From positions 62,001 through 126,000 of the forward strand of contig NZ_JANBBF010000001.1 in the NCBI RefSeq assembly GCF_024648885.1: 64,000 nt of DNA. Direction: 5' to 3'. The position numbers were made by a program, and so were the translations under genes. Source of the stretch: Prauserella salsuginis (GTDB taxonomy: Bacteria > Actinomycetota > Actinomycetes > Mycobacteriales > Pseudonocardiaceae). Below the pieces are notes generated by a model. The model made no database searches, was not told the origin of the DNA, and worked only from the letters and a program-made list of their open reading frames with translations. Below are positions 1 to 8,255 of the stretch, in pieces. Within the stretch, counting starts at the first letter, position 1, and each line of letters starts with the position of its first letter.

Positions 1-225
1 ATCCTGATCCTCAGTCCGGATCCGCAGGCCGAACACCGCAGGGAGTCGGGTGACGAGCGGCCCAACACGAACGTGTTCTTCTACGCCGACGACATCGAGG
101 GCACCTACGCCGAGCTGTCGGCCAAGGGCGTCGAGTTCCCGAGCCCACCGTCCCGGCAGCCGTGGGGCTGGTGGGCCACGTTCGTCGATTCTGAAGGCAA
201 CCGCTTCGCCCTGCAGGAGCGCTGA
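1..225 (+). CDS. VOC/glyoxalase-fold protein, C-terminal part (5' end outside window)
   Basis: The first frame is open from base 1 and ends at TGA 223-225, giving about 74 residues of a protein whose start lies upstream. The visible part contains NTNVFFYADDIEGTYAEL, then a WGWWATFVDSEGNRFALQE ending. That is the usual last beta-alpha-beta-beta-beta module of vicinal-oxygen-chelate (glyoxalase/bleomycin resistance) proteins, with the terminal Glu at the position of the family's last metal ligand. Substrate cannot be told; many of these small proteins are putative lyases or dioxygenase-like enzymes of unknown role. The next gene is on the other strand, so the two are convergent. Confidence 0.75.
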   Translation: MLILSPDPQAEHRRESGDERPNTNVFFYADDIEGTYAELSAKGVEFPSPPSRQPWGWWATFVDSEGNRFALQER

Positions 226-288
226 CCGGGACCTCGGCTGGCCTCGACCGGCCTAGCCTGACCGACCGTGAGCGGACACGCCAGGACC

Positions 289-777
289 TCAGTCGAGGAG
301 CGCCTCGGCGATCCACGGCTCCACGGGCAGGTCGCGTTCCAGGCACGCGGTCGACAGCCGCATGGTCCAGCGCAGCGCCTGCACGATGAGGCTCTCCACC
401 TCGTCAGGGGAGGCGTTGGCGAGTGCGATCTCCAGCTGCTGGCTGGCGTCGTCGGTGTTGCCGTGGACCTCGGCCAGCAGTGTGCGGACGGCCGTGCGCA
501 CGGGCGGCTCGGCGTCGTCGATCGCGACCTCCTCGCCCTCGGAGTCGAATACCTGCACCTTGACGGGTGCGGCGCCCCCGTCGCCGAGGGTCGTGACCAT
601 CTCGCTGCAGGTGCCGAACAGCAGCAGCATGAGCGCGCGCGTGTCGTCGGTGGCGAGCGCTTCGAGCGCTGCCGCTTCGATCGCAGCGGCGTCATCGCCG
701 AGACGCATGGCGAGCAGCGCCCGCTGGGCGGTTTCGACGAGCCGTGACGGCGTTCCTTCCTCGTGCACGGGTGTCAT
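289..777 (-). CDS. Hypothetical protein (162 aa) downstream of the TetR gene
   Basis: I do not recognise this family. The protein begins MTPVHEEGTPSRLVETAQRA and has alternating helical segments rich in Ala/Leu. There is an acidic middle part around VQVFDSEGEEVAIDDAEPP and a C-terminal stretch DEVESLIVQALRWTM that looks like an amphipathic helix; no transmembrane segment or signal peptide is seen. The ATG at 777 lacks a clear Shine-Dalgarno; a GTG nine bases further in is a possible alternative. It follows the tetR gene in the same direction after a 73-base gap, so it may be co-transcribed and share the TetR operator. A small regulatory or structural protein is possible, but no function is claimed. 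Confidence 0.6.
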   Translation of the reverse strand: MTPVHEEGTPSRLVETAQRALLAMRLGDDAAAIEAAALEALATDDTRALMLLLFGTCSEMVTTLGDGGAAPVKVQVFDSEGEEVAIDDAEPPVRTAVRTLLAEVHGNTDDASQQLEIALANASPDEVESLIVQALRWTMRLSTACLERDLPVEPWIAEALLD

Positions 778-850
778 CAAACACCAGACGCGCCGTGATC
801 GTCGTGCGCCCGCAGGGGTGATCATCGTCGCTGCGGCGTTACGAGGGGTT

Positions 851-1441
851 CTACTTCGCTGCGTAGAGCGCACCGAGGGCGAGCCGGGTGAGCAGTTCGG
901 CCAGGTCCTCGTGGGGCAGGTGCCGGTTGTGCGGCGTGGAGTTGATGAGGCCGAAGACGGCGTGCGCCGCGGATCGGGCGTGGGGTTCATCCAGGCGGGG
1001 GACGGCCGCGCGTAGCGCCGTGACCCACACCTCGACGTACTGCCGCTGCAGCCTGCGGACACGTCTGCGGTCCTCGTCGGCGAGGCTCGCCAGGCTGCGT
1101 TCGTGGACGGTGATCAGCGCGGGTTGCTGCAGCGCGAAGTCGACGTGGAAGCGCACGAGACCGGCGAGGATCGTGTCGACGTCGCCGGCCCGGCGGACGC
1201 GTTCGGTGCCGCCCGCGAGCAGGTACTCGCTGATGCCCGTGAGCATTTCGCCCAACATGGCATCCTTGCTGCGGAAGTGCCGGTATAGTGCCGGACCGGT
1301 GATTCCGACGGCGGCGCCGATGTCGTCGATGCCGACGCCGCGGAATCCGTGCTGAGCGAACAGCTCGGCAGCTGCGGCGAGGATCTGATCCCGCCGGGAC
1401 GGCTTCCCGCCGCCGGGCGACGTCGCTGCACTGGGGATCAT
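851..1441 (-). CDS. TetR-family repressor of the adjacent acyl-CoA carboxylase operon
   Basis: A 196-residue TetR/AcrR regulator. The N-terminal helix-turn-helix is complete (RDQILAAAAELFAQHGFRG, then GIDDIGAAVGITGPALYRHF at about residues 34-54), followed by a variable ligand-binding domain. The gene lies beside accD1-accA1-fadE19, the arrangement seen in mycobacteria, where Rv2506 (Fad35R) is the TetR neighbour. Its ligand is therefore plausibly an acyl-CoA of branched-chain catabolism (inference). The start is ATG 1441: on the minus strand TACAGT (1448-1453) lies six bases before it, the geometry of a leaderless transcript. A palindromic operator at 1455-1486 sits immediately upstream of that -10. 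An upstream in-frame ATG (MKLAFANF) would overlap the operator and is less likely. Confidence 0.85.
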   Translation of the reverse strand: MIPSAATSPGGGKPSRRDQILAAAAELFAQHGFRGVGIDDIGAAVGITGPALYRHFRSKDAMLGEMLTGISEYLLAGGTERVRRAGDVDTILAGLVRFHVDFALQQPALITVHERSLASLADEDRRRVRRLQRQYVEVWVTALRAAVPRLDEPHARSAAHAVFGLINSTPHNRHLPHEDLAELLTRLALGALYAAK

Positions 1442-1447
1442 GATGTC

Positions 1448-1453
1448 ACTGTA
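1448..1453 (-). promoter_or_regulatory. -10 box of the tetR gene, leaderless geometry
   Basis: Minus strand TACAGT, six bases before ATG 1441. The TAnnnT core fits actinobacterial sigma-A promoters, and the spacing places the transcription start at the start codon. Confidence 0.5.
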
Positions 1454-1454
1454 C

Positions 1455-1486
1455 GGGATGAAGTTAGCGAATGCTAACTTCATCCC
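1455..1486. promoter_or_regulatory. Operator of the TetR repressor (14-bp arms)
   Basis: Perfect inverted repeat: a 14-base arm GGGATGAAGTTAGC at 1455-1468, a centre GAAT, and the exact complement at 1473-1486. The inner 16 bases GTTAGCGAATGCTAAC (1463-1478) match two further sites in front of accD1. Its place just upstream of the tetR -10 box predicts autorepression. Confidence 0.75.
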
Positions 1487-1595
1487 GACTTCCGATATGA
1501 GCCGTGCGGGGTAACTCCGGCTCTTTCCCTCCTTTCCGGACCGTTTCCGCTGGTATTCGTCTACCGGCCAACGGAAAACGGAAAGGCGGCCCCAG

Positions 1596-2393
1596 ATGGT
1601 CAATTGTTCCCGTATCGTCGGCACGGCGGTGATCGCGTCGCTGGCACTGGTCGGTGGTGCGGCCACCGCGGGTGCGGCGGAAACGACCGCCTATGACAGT
1701 TACGTCGCCCTCGGCGACTCCTACTCCAGCGGTGTCGGCGCGGGCGACTACGGCGATTCGGGCGGCTGCAAGCGCAGCGCGAACGCCTACCCGCAGCTCT
1801 ACGCGGACGCCAACGGCATCAGTGACTTCCAGTTCGCAGCCTGTCTGGGGGCGCGCACGGACGACGTGCTCGCGCAGGCCGATTCGCTCTCCTCGGGTAC
1901 CGACGTCGTCACGGTGTCGGTCGGTGGCAACGACGCCGGGTTCGTCGACGTCATGATCGACTGCACGACGAGCTCCGACCAGGGGTGTGTCGACCGGGTC
2001 GACGAGGCCAAGGAATACGTCGAGACCACGTTGCCCGGTCTGCTGGACGGCGTGTACGACAAGATCAGGGCCAATGCGCCGGACGCCGAGGTGTTCGTGC
2101 TCGGGTACCCGCAGTTCTACGAGATCGGCGGCTCCTGCAACGCCGGCCTGAGCGACACCAAGCGGGCGGCCATCAACTCGGGTGCCGATGCCCTCGCGGA
2201 AGCGGTCTCCGAGCGCGCCGCAGCCGCCGGCTTCACGTTCGTGGACGTCCGTGACGAGTTCGCCGGCCACGAGATCTGCTCGGACGACTGGTGGTTGCAC
2301 AGCGTGAAATGGCCGATCGACGAGTCCTATCACCCGAACGTGGCCGGTCAGGAGCACGGTTACCTGTCAGCGTTGGCGGGTGCGGCCGGCTGA
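1596..2393 (+). CDS. Secreted SGNH/GDSL esterase-lipase
   Basis: A 265-residue exported hydrolase resembling the Streptomyces secreted GDSL lipases/esterases. A signal peptide is evident: Lys-free but Arg-containing n-region, hydrophobic VIASLALVGGAATAGAA, probable cleavage near residue 28. Block I is ALGDSYSSG with the nucleophile Ser42. Block III is SVGGNDAGF, giving the oxyanion Gly/Asn. The C-terminal block is DESYHPNVAGQ with His246 as catalytic base. Six Cys residues in the mature part suggest disulphides. The likely substrates are lipids or short-chain esters outside the cell. It lies between tetR and accD1 but has no matching operator of its own. A weak ribosome-binding site (GGAAAGG) precedes ATG 1596. 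Confidence 0.88.
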   Translation: MVNCSRIVGTAVIASLALVGGAATAGAAETTAYDSYVALGDSYSSGVGAGDYGDSGGCKRSANAYPQLYADANGISDFQFAACLGARTDDVLAQADSLSSGTDVVTVSVGGNDAGFVDVMIDCTTSSDQGCVDRVDEAKEYVETTLPGLLDGVYDKIRANAPDAEVFVLGYPQFYEIGGSCNAGLSDTKRAAINSGADALAEAVSERAAAAGFTFVDVRDEFAGHEICSDDWWLHSVKWPIDESYHPNVAGQEHGYLSALAGAAG

Positions 2394-2430
2394 CGTCGAT
2401 TCCGGCGGGGTTTTCCTGTCGAACGCCTGG

Positions 2431-2490
2431 ACCTCAGGGTTAGTAGCCTCTAACATCGGACACGGTGTTAACGGCTGCTAACCCTGAGGT
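2431..2490. promoter_or_regulatory. 60-bp imperfect palindrome with two TetR-type sites before accD1
   Basis: The two halves, 2431-2460 and 2461-2490, are near reverse complements. The outer 13 bases (ACCTCAGGGTTAG) match exactly and the inner parts share AGCC and TAACA. Inside lie two 16-bp sites of the same type as the tetR operator: GTTAGTAGCCTCTAAC (2439-2454) and GTTAACGGCTGCTAAC (2467-2482). The 3' arm contains the accD1 ribosome-binding site (TGAGG, 2485-2489). Confidence 0.75.
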
Positions 2491-2495
2491 GTGTC

Positions 2496-4109
2496 ATGGA
2501 AGGTCCGACGCTCGCCAGCCACGCTGACCCGAACAGCGAGGCGTACTCCCGCAATGTCGCAGGGCACGGTGAGTTGGTCGAAGATCTGCGCAAGCGGCTC
2601 GCCACCGCCCGGCTGGGCGGCGCGGAGAAGGCGCGCGCCCGGCATGTGGAACGCGGCAAGCTGCTGCCGCGCGACCGGGTCGACGCGCTGCTGGATCCGG
2701 GGTCGGCGTTCCTCGAGCTGTCGCCGCTCGCGGCGACCGGGCTGTACGACGACGAGGCGCCTGCCGCGGGCATCATCACCGGCATCGGCCGGGTCTCCGG
2801 CCGCGAATGCGTGATCGTCGCCAACGACGCCACCGTCAAGGGCGGAACGTACTACCCGATGACGGTCAAGAAGCACCTGCGCGCGCAGGAGGTGGCGCTG
2901 GACAACAACCTCCCGTGCATCTACCTCGTCGATTCCGGAGGGGCGTTCCTGCCCCGACAGGACGAGGTGTTCCCCGACCGCGAGCACTTCGGCCGCATCT
3001 TCTACAACCAGGCGACCATGTCGGCGCGCGGCATCCCGCAGATCGCCGCCGTTCTCGGATCCTGCACGGCGGGTGGTGCCTACGTACCGGCGATGAGCGA
3101 CGAGGCCGTGATCGTGCGCAACCAGGGCACGATCTTCCTCGGCGGTCCGCCGCTGGTGAAGGCCGCGACCGGGGAGGTTGTCACGGCCGAGCAGCTGGGC
3201 GGTGGGGACGTCCACTCGCGACAGTCCGGTGTCACCGACCACCTCGCCACCGACGACGCCGACGCACTGCGCATCGTGCGCTCGATCGTCTCGACCCTCG
3301 GGCCGCGGGAACCCAAGCCGTGGGACGTCGAGCCCGTCGAGGAACCGGCCGCTGATCCGCGCGAGCTGTACGGCGTCGTGCCCACCGACTCGCGCACGCC
3401 GTACGACGTCCGCGAGGTGATCGCCCGCGTCGTCGACGGCAGCGGGTTCGCCGAGTTCAAGAAGGAGTACGGCACGACTCTCGTCACCGGGTTCGCCCGC
3501 ATCCACGGGCACCCGGTCGGGATCATCGCCAACAACGGCGTGCTGTTCGCCGAGTCCGCGATGAAGGGCGCCCACTTCATCGAACTGTGCGACAAGCGTT
3601 CGATTCCGCTCGTGTTCCTGCAGAACATCACGGGCTTCATGGTCGGAAAGGACTACGAGGCGGGCGGCATCGCCAAGCACGGCGCGAAGATGGTCACCGC
3701 CGTTGCGTGCGCCAGGGTCCCCAAGTTCACCGTGATCATCGGCGGCTCGTTCGGCGCCGGCAACTATTCGATGTGCGGCCGGGCGTACTCGCCGCGGTTC
3801 CTGTGGATGTGGCCGAACGCGCGGATCTCCGTGATGGGCGGCGAGCAGGCGGCATCGGTGCTCGCGACCGTGCGGCGGGACACCGTCGAGGGGCGCGGCG
3901 AGGAGTGGTCCGCCGACGAGGAGGAGTCGTTCAAGGATCCGATCCGAGAGCAGTACGAACAGCAGGGCAACCCGTACTACTCGACCGCGCGGCTGTGGGA
4001 CGACGGCGTCATCGACCCCGCCGACACCAGGACGGTGCTGGGCCTGGCGCTGTCGGCGTCGGCCAACGCACCGCTGGACCCGGTCGGCTACGGCGTCTTC
4101 CGGATGTGA
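2496..4109 (+). CDS. accD1: Acyl-CoA (3-methylcrotonyl-CoA type) carboxylase beta subunit
   Basis: A 537-residue carboxyltransferase subunit with the two crotonase-fold domains expected for the biotin-dependent acyl-CoA carboxylases. The first domain contains [32 protein letters not shown] and [16 protein letters not shown]. The second contains [22 protein letters not shown] and [16 protein letters not shown]. These are characteristic of methylcrotonyl-CoA carboxylase beta and mycobacterial AccD1. It transfers the carboxyl group from biotin to the acyl-CoA in leucine/isovalerate catabolism (by homology). It is followed by the biotin-carrying alpha subunit after 95 bases. ATG 2496 is preceded by TGAGG at six bases. 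Regulation by the nearby TetR is predicted from the two operator copies upstream. Confidence 0.92.
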   Translation: MEGPTLASHADPNSEAYSRNVAGHGELVEDLRKRLATARLGGAEKARARHVERGKLLPRDRVDALLDPGSAFLELSPLAATGLYDDEAPAAGIITGIGRVSGRECVIVANDATVKGGTYYPMTVKKHLRAQEVALDNNLPCIYLVDSGGAFLPRQDEVFPDREHFGRIFYNQATMSARGIPQIAAVLGSCTAGGAYVPAMSDEAVIVRNQGTIFLGGPPLVKAATGEVVTAEQLGGGDVHSRQSGVTDHLATDDADALRIVRSIVSTLGPREPKPWDVEPVEEPAADPRELYGVVPTDSRTPYDVREVIARVVDGSGFAEFKKEYGTTLVTGFARIHGHPVGIIANNGVLFAESAMKGAHFIELCDKRSIPLVFLQNITGFMVGKDYEAGGIAKHGAKMVTAVACARVPKFTVIIGGSFGAGNYSMCGRAYSPRFLWMWPNARISVMGGEQAASVLATVRRDTVEGRGEEWSADEEESFKDPIREQYEQQGNPYYSTARLWDDGVIDPADTRTVLGLALSASANAPLDPVGYGVFRM

Positions 4110-4136
4110 CCGGTGACGGGCCGCAGGAGGCGAACA

Positions 4137-4178
4137 GCGCCCACTCGGAAACAGGCAGCGTTCGCCCGGAAACAGGCA
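4137..4178 (+). repeat. Two-copy 21-bp tandem repeat in the accD1-accA1 spacer
   Basis: Bases 4137-4157 and 4158-4178 are two 21-base units that share the 12-base block CGGAAACAGGCA at the same phase. The 21-base period recurs in the spacer after fadB (36220-36499). Confidence 0.6.
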
Positions 4179-4204
4179 TTGTGAGAGAGGACGGTTCGAC
4201 AGGC

Positions 4205-6178
4205 ATGTTCGACACGGTTCTGGTGGCCAACCGCGGTGAGATCGCCGTCCGCGTCATCGCCACGCTGCGGCGCATGGGCATCCGGTCGGTGGCGGTCTAC
4301 AGCGATGCCGATACCGGCGCCCGGCACACCCGCGAGGCGGACGTGGCCGTGCGTCTCGGTCCCGCGGAAGCGGCCCGGAGCTACCTGTCCGTACCGGATG
4401 TCGTGAAGGCCGCGGTCGACACCGGCGCACAGGCGGTACATCCCGGCTACGGCTTCCTCGCGGAGAACGCGGAGTTCGCGGCCGCGTGCGCCGATGCGGG
4501 GATCGTGTTCATCGGTCCACCGACCTCGGCGATCGACGCGATGGGGGACAAGATCCGGGCGAAGGCCACCGTGTCGGCCGCGGGCGTCCCGGTCGTCCCC
4601 GGCAAGTCCGATGTGGTGGATTACGCGGCGGCTGCGGACGAGGTCGGCTATCCGGTCCTGCTCAAGCCGTCCGCCGGTGGCGGCGGCAAGGGCATGCGGC
4701 TGGTCACCGAGCCGGGCGAACTGGCGGGCGCCGTCGAGGCCGCCCAGCGTGAGGCACGCGGAGCGTTCGGCGACGACCGGCTGTTGATGGAGCGCTTTGT
4801 CGACACGCCCCGCCACATCGAGATCCAGGTGCTGGCCGATGCCCACGGCACCGTGCTGCACCTCGGCGAGCGTGAGTGCAGCCTGCAGCGCAGGCATCAG
4901 AAGATCATCGAGGAGGCTCCGTCGCCGCTGCTGGACGCCGACGCCCGTGCCCGTATGGGCGCGTCCGCGGCGGAGGCGGCGAGATCGGTCGGCTACGTCG
5001 GCGCGGGCACGGTCGAGTTCATCGTGTCGGCGACCAACCCCGACGAGTTCTTCTTCATGGAGATGAACACGCGGCTGCAGGTTGAGCATCCGGTGACCGA
5101 GGAGGTCACCGGCGTCGACCTCGTCGAGTGGCAGGTGCGGGTGGCCGCGGGTGAGCCGCTCACGATCGGCCAGGAGGACGTGCGCTTCGACGGCCACGCG
5201 GTCGAGGCCAGGGTTTACGCCGAGGACCCGGCCCGCGGCTTCGTTCCCACGGGTGGCACCGTCCTGGGCCTCGTCGAGGGGGCCGGGCCGCACGTGCGCG
5301 TCGATTCCGGCATCGCCGAGGGCACTCGGGTGGGCTCCGACTACGACCCCATGCTCGCGAAGGTCATCGCGTGGGGCCCGGATCGCAGCGCCGCACTGCA
5401 CCGGCTGGACCGGGCGCTGGCCGGAACCGCGGTCCTCGGGTTGCAGACCAATGTGGAGTTCCTGCGTCGCCTCGTGTCCGATGAGGACGTGCGTTCCGGA
5501 AATCTCGACACCGGCCTGGTGGAGCGGAAACTCGAGGAACTCACCGATTCCGGCGTGCCCGAGGAGTTCTTCGTGGCCGCCGCCCTCGACCGACTGCTCG
5601 CGCTGGAACCGACCGGTCCGGTGGTCGATCCGTGGGACGTGCCGAGCGGATGGCGGATGGGAGCCGCCGCCGGTGTGACCTTCCTGCTGCGCGCGGGCGA
5701 TGCGGAACGGCTGGTGCGGGTCGAAGGGCCCACCTCGGGTGCGCGGGTGACGGTGGGTGACGCCGAACCGGTCGCTGCCTCGGCGAGCCGTTCCTCCCGC
5801 GGCCTCGACGTCCACTGTGGATCGCGATTTCGGCGGTACACGCGTGCGGAGGCGCCCGACGGCACCGTGTGGCTGAGCTGCGACGGCGTCGCGGTGGCGG
5901 TCGGGGAACGGCCGAACCTGCTCGCCGCGCGAGCCGACGACGTCGACGCGGGACCGGTGACGAGTCCCATGCCGGGCACCGTGCTGGTGGTCAAGGTCGC
6001 CCGCGGCGACGAGGTCACCGCCGGCACTCCGTTGCTGGTCGTCGAGGCGATGAAGATGGAGCACACGATCACCGCGCCGGTCGACGGCGTCGTCACCGAA
6101 CTACCCGTGCGGGCGGGCCAACAGGTCGCGCTCGACGAAAAGCTTGCACTGGTCACCCCTCAGGAGCAGACATCATGA
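4205..6178 (+). CDS. accA1: Acyl-CoA carboxylase alpha subunit (biotin carboxylase + biotin carrier)
   Basis: A 657-residue protein with biotin carboxylase, ATP-grasp and biotin-carrier domains in order. [12 protein letters not shown] lies at the N-terminus, the ATP-binding glycine loop is [11 protein letters not shown], and [26 protein letters not shown] and EARVYAEDP follow. The C-terminal biotinyl domain carries EAMKMEH, with Lys617 as the biotinylation site. It carboxylates its own biotin with ATP and bicarbonate and hands it to AccD1. The length matches mycobacterial AccA1. ATG 4205 is chosen because the conserved N-terminus starts directly there; an in-frame GTG at 4181 is an alternative. 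It overlaps the next gene by four bases (ATGA), indicating translational coupling. Confidence 0.92.
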   Translation: MFDTVLVANRGEIAVRVIATLRRMGIRSVAVYSDADTGARHTREADVAVRLGPAEAARSYLSVPDVVKAAVDTGAQAVHPGYGFLAENAEFAAACADAGIVFIGPPTSAIDAMGDKIRAKATVSAAGVPVVPGKSDVVDYAAAADEVGYPVLLKPSAGGGGKGMRLVTEPGELAGAVEAAQREARGAFGDDRLLMERFVDTPRHIEIQVLADAHGTVLHLGERECSLQRRHQKIIEEAPSPLLDADARARMGASAAEAARSVGYVGAGTVEFIVSATNPDEFFFMEMNTRLQVEHPVTEEVTGVDLVEWQVRVAAGEPLTIGQEDVRFDGHAVEARVYAEDPARGFVPTGGTVLGLVEGAGPHVRVDSGIAEGTRVGSDYDPMLAKVIAWGPDRSAALHRLDRALAGTAVLGLQTNVEFLRRLVSDEDVRSGNLDTGLVERKLEELTDSGVPEEFFVAAALDRLLALEPTGPVVDPWDVPSGWRMGAAAGVTFLLRAGDAERLVRVEGPTSGARVTVGDAEPVAASASRSSRGLDVHCGSRFRRYTRAEAPDGTVWLSCDGVAVAVGERPNLLAARADDVDAGPVTSPMPGTVLVVKVARGDEVTAGTPLLVVEAMKMEHTITAPVDGVVTELPVRAGQQVALDEKLALVTPQEQTS

Positions 6179-7329
6179 TCGACTTCCGGCTCGGCGACGA
6201 GTACGAAGCGCTGCGCAAGACCGTCCACGACTTCGCCCAGGCCGAGGTGAAGCCGGTGATCGGGGACTTCTACATCCGTGAGGAGTTCCCTTACGAGATC
6301 GTCGCGAAGATGGGCGAGATGGGCCTGTTCGGGCTGCCGATCGCCGAGGAGTACGGCGGTATGGGCGGCGACTACTTCGCCCTGTGTCTCGCACTCGAAG
6401 AGCTCGCCAGGGTGGATTCCTCGGTGGCGGTGACGGTCGAGGCGGGCGTGTCGCTGGGGGCCATGCCGATCTACCGGTTCGGCACCGAGGAACAGAAGCG
6501 CCGCTGGCTGCCGTCACTGTGCAGTGGTGAGGCGCTCGGCGCGTTCGGGCTGACCGAACCGGGTGGCGGATCGGATGCCGGTGCGACGAAGACCCGCGCC
6601 GTCGTCGATGGGGACCGCTGGGTCATCAACGGCAGCAAGTCGTTCATCACCAACTCGGGTACGGACATCACCAGCATCGTCACCGTCACCGCCGTCACGG
6701 GCACGAAACCCGACGGCGGCAAGGAGATCTCGGCGATTCTCGTGCCGTCGGGTACACCGGGATTCACGGTGGCGCCGAAGTACTCGAAGGTCGGCTGGAA
6801 CGCGTCGGACACGCACGAGCTGGCGTTCGACGACTGCCGCGTGCCGGTGGAGAACCTCCTCGGCGAACGCGGCCGTGGGTACGCACAGTTCCTGCGGATC
6901 CTCGACGAGGGTCGGATCGCGATCGCGGCGCTGAGCGTCGGCCTGGCCCAGGGGTGCGTCGACGAGTGCTTGCGGTATGTGGGCGAGCGGGAGGCGTTCG
7001 GCAACAAGATCGGCGCGTACCAGGCGATTCAGTTCAAGATCGCCGACATGGAGGCGCGGGTGCACTCCGCGCGGTTGGCCTACTACCAGGCGGCGGCGAA
7101 GATGCTTCGTGGCGAACGGTTCAAGAAGGAAGCGGCGATCGCCAAACTCGCCTCGTCGAACGCCGCGATGGACAATGCCCGTGACGCCACGCAGATCTTC
7201 GGTGGCTACGGATTCATGAACGAGTTCCCGGTCGGCCGCTTCTACCGGGACGCCAAGATCCTCGAGGTGGGTGAGGGGACGAGCGAGGTGCAGCGGATGC
7301 TGATCGCGCGTGAGCTCGGCCTGGAGTGA
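6175..7329 (+). CDS. fadE19: Acyl-CoA dehydrogenase of the carboxylase operon (FadE19-like)
   Basis: A 384-residue acyl-CoA dehydrogenase with FAD signature blocks [25 protein letters not shown] and a C-terminal [33 protein letters not shown] has Glu at the MCAD-type catalytic base position. It should oxidise a short or branched acyl-CoA to the enoyl-CoA that AccA1/AccD1 carboxylates, passing electrons to ETF. The order accD1-accA1-fadE19 is the same as in mycobacteria (Rv2502c-Rv2500c). ATG 6175 overlaps the stop of accA1 and has CAGGAG nine bases upstream. The exact substrate (isovaleryl-CoA, 2-methylbutyryl-CoA) cannot be read from the sequence. Confidence 0.9.
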   Translation: MIDFRLGDEYEALRKTVHDFAQAEVKPVIGDFYIREEFPYEIVAKMGEMGLFGLPIAEEYGGMGGDYFALCLALEELARVDSSVAVTVEAGVSLGAMPIYRFGTEEQKRRWLPSLCSGEALGAFGLTEPGGGSDAGATKTRAVVDGDRWVINGSKSFITNSGTDITSIVTVTAVTGTKPDGGKEISAILVPSGTPGFTVAPKYSKVGWNASDTHELAFDDCRVPVENLLGERGRGYAQFLRILDEGRIAIAALSVGLAQGCVDECLRYVGEREAFGNKIGAYQAIQFKIADMEARVHSARLAYYQAAAKMLRGERFKKEAAIAKLASSNAAMDNARDATQIFGGYGFMNEFPVGRFYRDAKILEVGEGTSEVQRMLIARELGLE

Positions 7330-7389
7330 CGCCGGGTCGACGTGTCGCCGCTGCGGGCGTGTCGTCGCACTCGACCGGTCGTGATAGAA

Positions 7390-7402
7390 ATACCGGTATA
7401 AG
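7390..7402 (+). promoter_or_regulatory. Possible map promoter with small palindrome
   Basis: AT-rich patch in an otherwise GC-rich spacer: ATACCGGTAT (7390-7399) is a perfect 10-bp palindrome that overlaps TATAAG (7397-7402), a good -10 candidate. No well-spaced -35 is seen. Confidence 0.35.
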
Positions 7403-7449
7403 TATTCGTGTTCGGCGGCGGGCGTGCGAGTCCGTGGTGGAGGCAGGCG

Positions 7450-8232
7450 ATGGTGGAGCTGAAGACCCCCGGTGAGATCGAGGCGATGAGCGTGACCGGC
7501 ACGTTCGTCGCCGAGGTGCTGGCCGACCTGGCGCAGCGTGCCGAACCCGGTGTCAACCTGCTCGACCTCGAACACCGCGCCCGCGACATGGTCAAACACC
7601 GCGGTGCCGAATCCTGCTACTGGGACTACGCGCCGTCGTTCGGCAAGGGGCCGTTCCGCAACGTGATCTGCCTCGCGGTGAACGACGCGGTGCTGCACGG
7701 CCTGCCGCACGACTACGACCTGCGCGACGGCGACGTGCTGACGATGGACATGGCGGTGTCGATCGACGGCTGGGTGGCCGACTCTGCGCGTACGGTGATC
7801 GTCGGCACCCCGCGGCCCGGTGACTTGGGGCGCGGGGACGTGCGGCTCATCGAGGCGACCGAACGCGCGCTCGACGAGGCGATCGCGGTCGCTCGGCCGG
7901 GCAACCGGCTCGGTGACATCTCGGCGGCCGTCGGCGAGGTCGCGTCGCGGTACGGCTACCCGGTCAACACCGAGTTCGGCGGGCACGGTCTCGGCCGCAC
8001 CATGCACGAGGACCCGCACGTGCCCAATGCGGGGCGTCCCGGCCGAGGGATGCCGCTGCGCGCGGGGCTGACCATCGCGATCGAGCCGTGGTTCGCCGCC
8101 GGCACCGACCGCATCGTCTACGACCCGGACGGCTGGACGATCCGGTCGGCCGACGGCTCGCGCACTGCACACAGTGAGCACACGATCGCCGTCACCGAGG
8201 ACGGGCCGCGTATCCTGACGCTCACGAGCTGA
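7450..8232 (+). CDS. map: Methionine aminopeptidase, type I
   Basis: A 260-residue pita-bread-fold metalloprotease that removes the N-terminal Met from nascent proteins. All five metal ligands are visible: Asp in LTMDMAVSIDG, Asp in WVADSARTV, His in GGHGLGRTMHEDPHVPN, Glu in TIAIEPWF and Glu in AHSEHTIAV. The substrate pocket His lies in DAVLHGLPH. There is no N-terminal zinc-finger or SH3-binding extension, so it is the short MetAP form. ATG 7450 has a good GGAGG and matches the family start (VELKTPGEIEAM). It is separated from fadE19 by 120 bases with its own promoter candidate, and 23 bases before the PhaC-like gene, which may be co-transcribed. Confidence 0.92.
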   Translation: MVELKTPGEIEAMSVTGTFVAEVLADLAQRAEPGVNLLDLEHRARDMVKHRGAESCYWDYAPSFGKGPFRNVICLAVNDAVLHGLPHDYDLRDGDVLTMDMAVSIDGWVADSARTVIVGTPRPGDLGRGDVRLIEATERALDEAIAVARPGNRLGDISAAVGEVASRYGYPVNTEFGGHGLGRTMHEDPHVPNAGRPGRGMPLRAGLTIAIEPWFAAGTDRIVYDPDGWTIRSADGSRTAHSEHTIAVTEDGPRILTLTS

Positions 8233-8255
8233 ACCCGAGCCGGCTGGAGGTCCCG

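Noticed and set aside
2478-3680. 400-codon minus-strand frame opposite accD1
   Set aside because: Composition of a shadow frame; accD1 motifs are unambiguous on the other strand.
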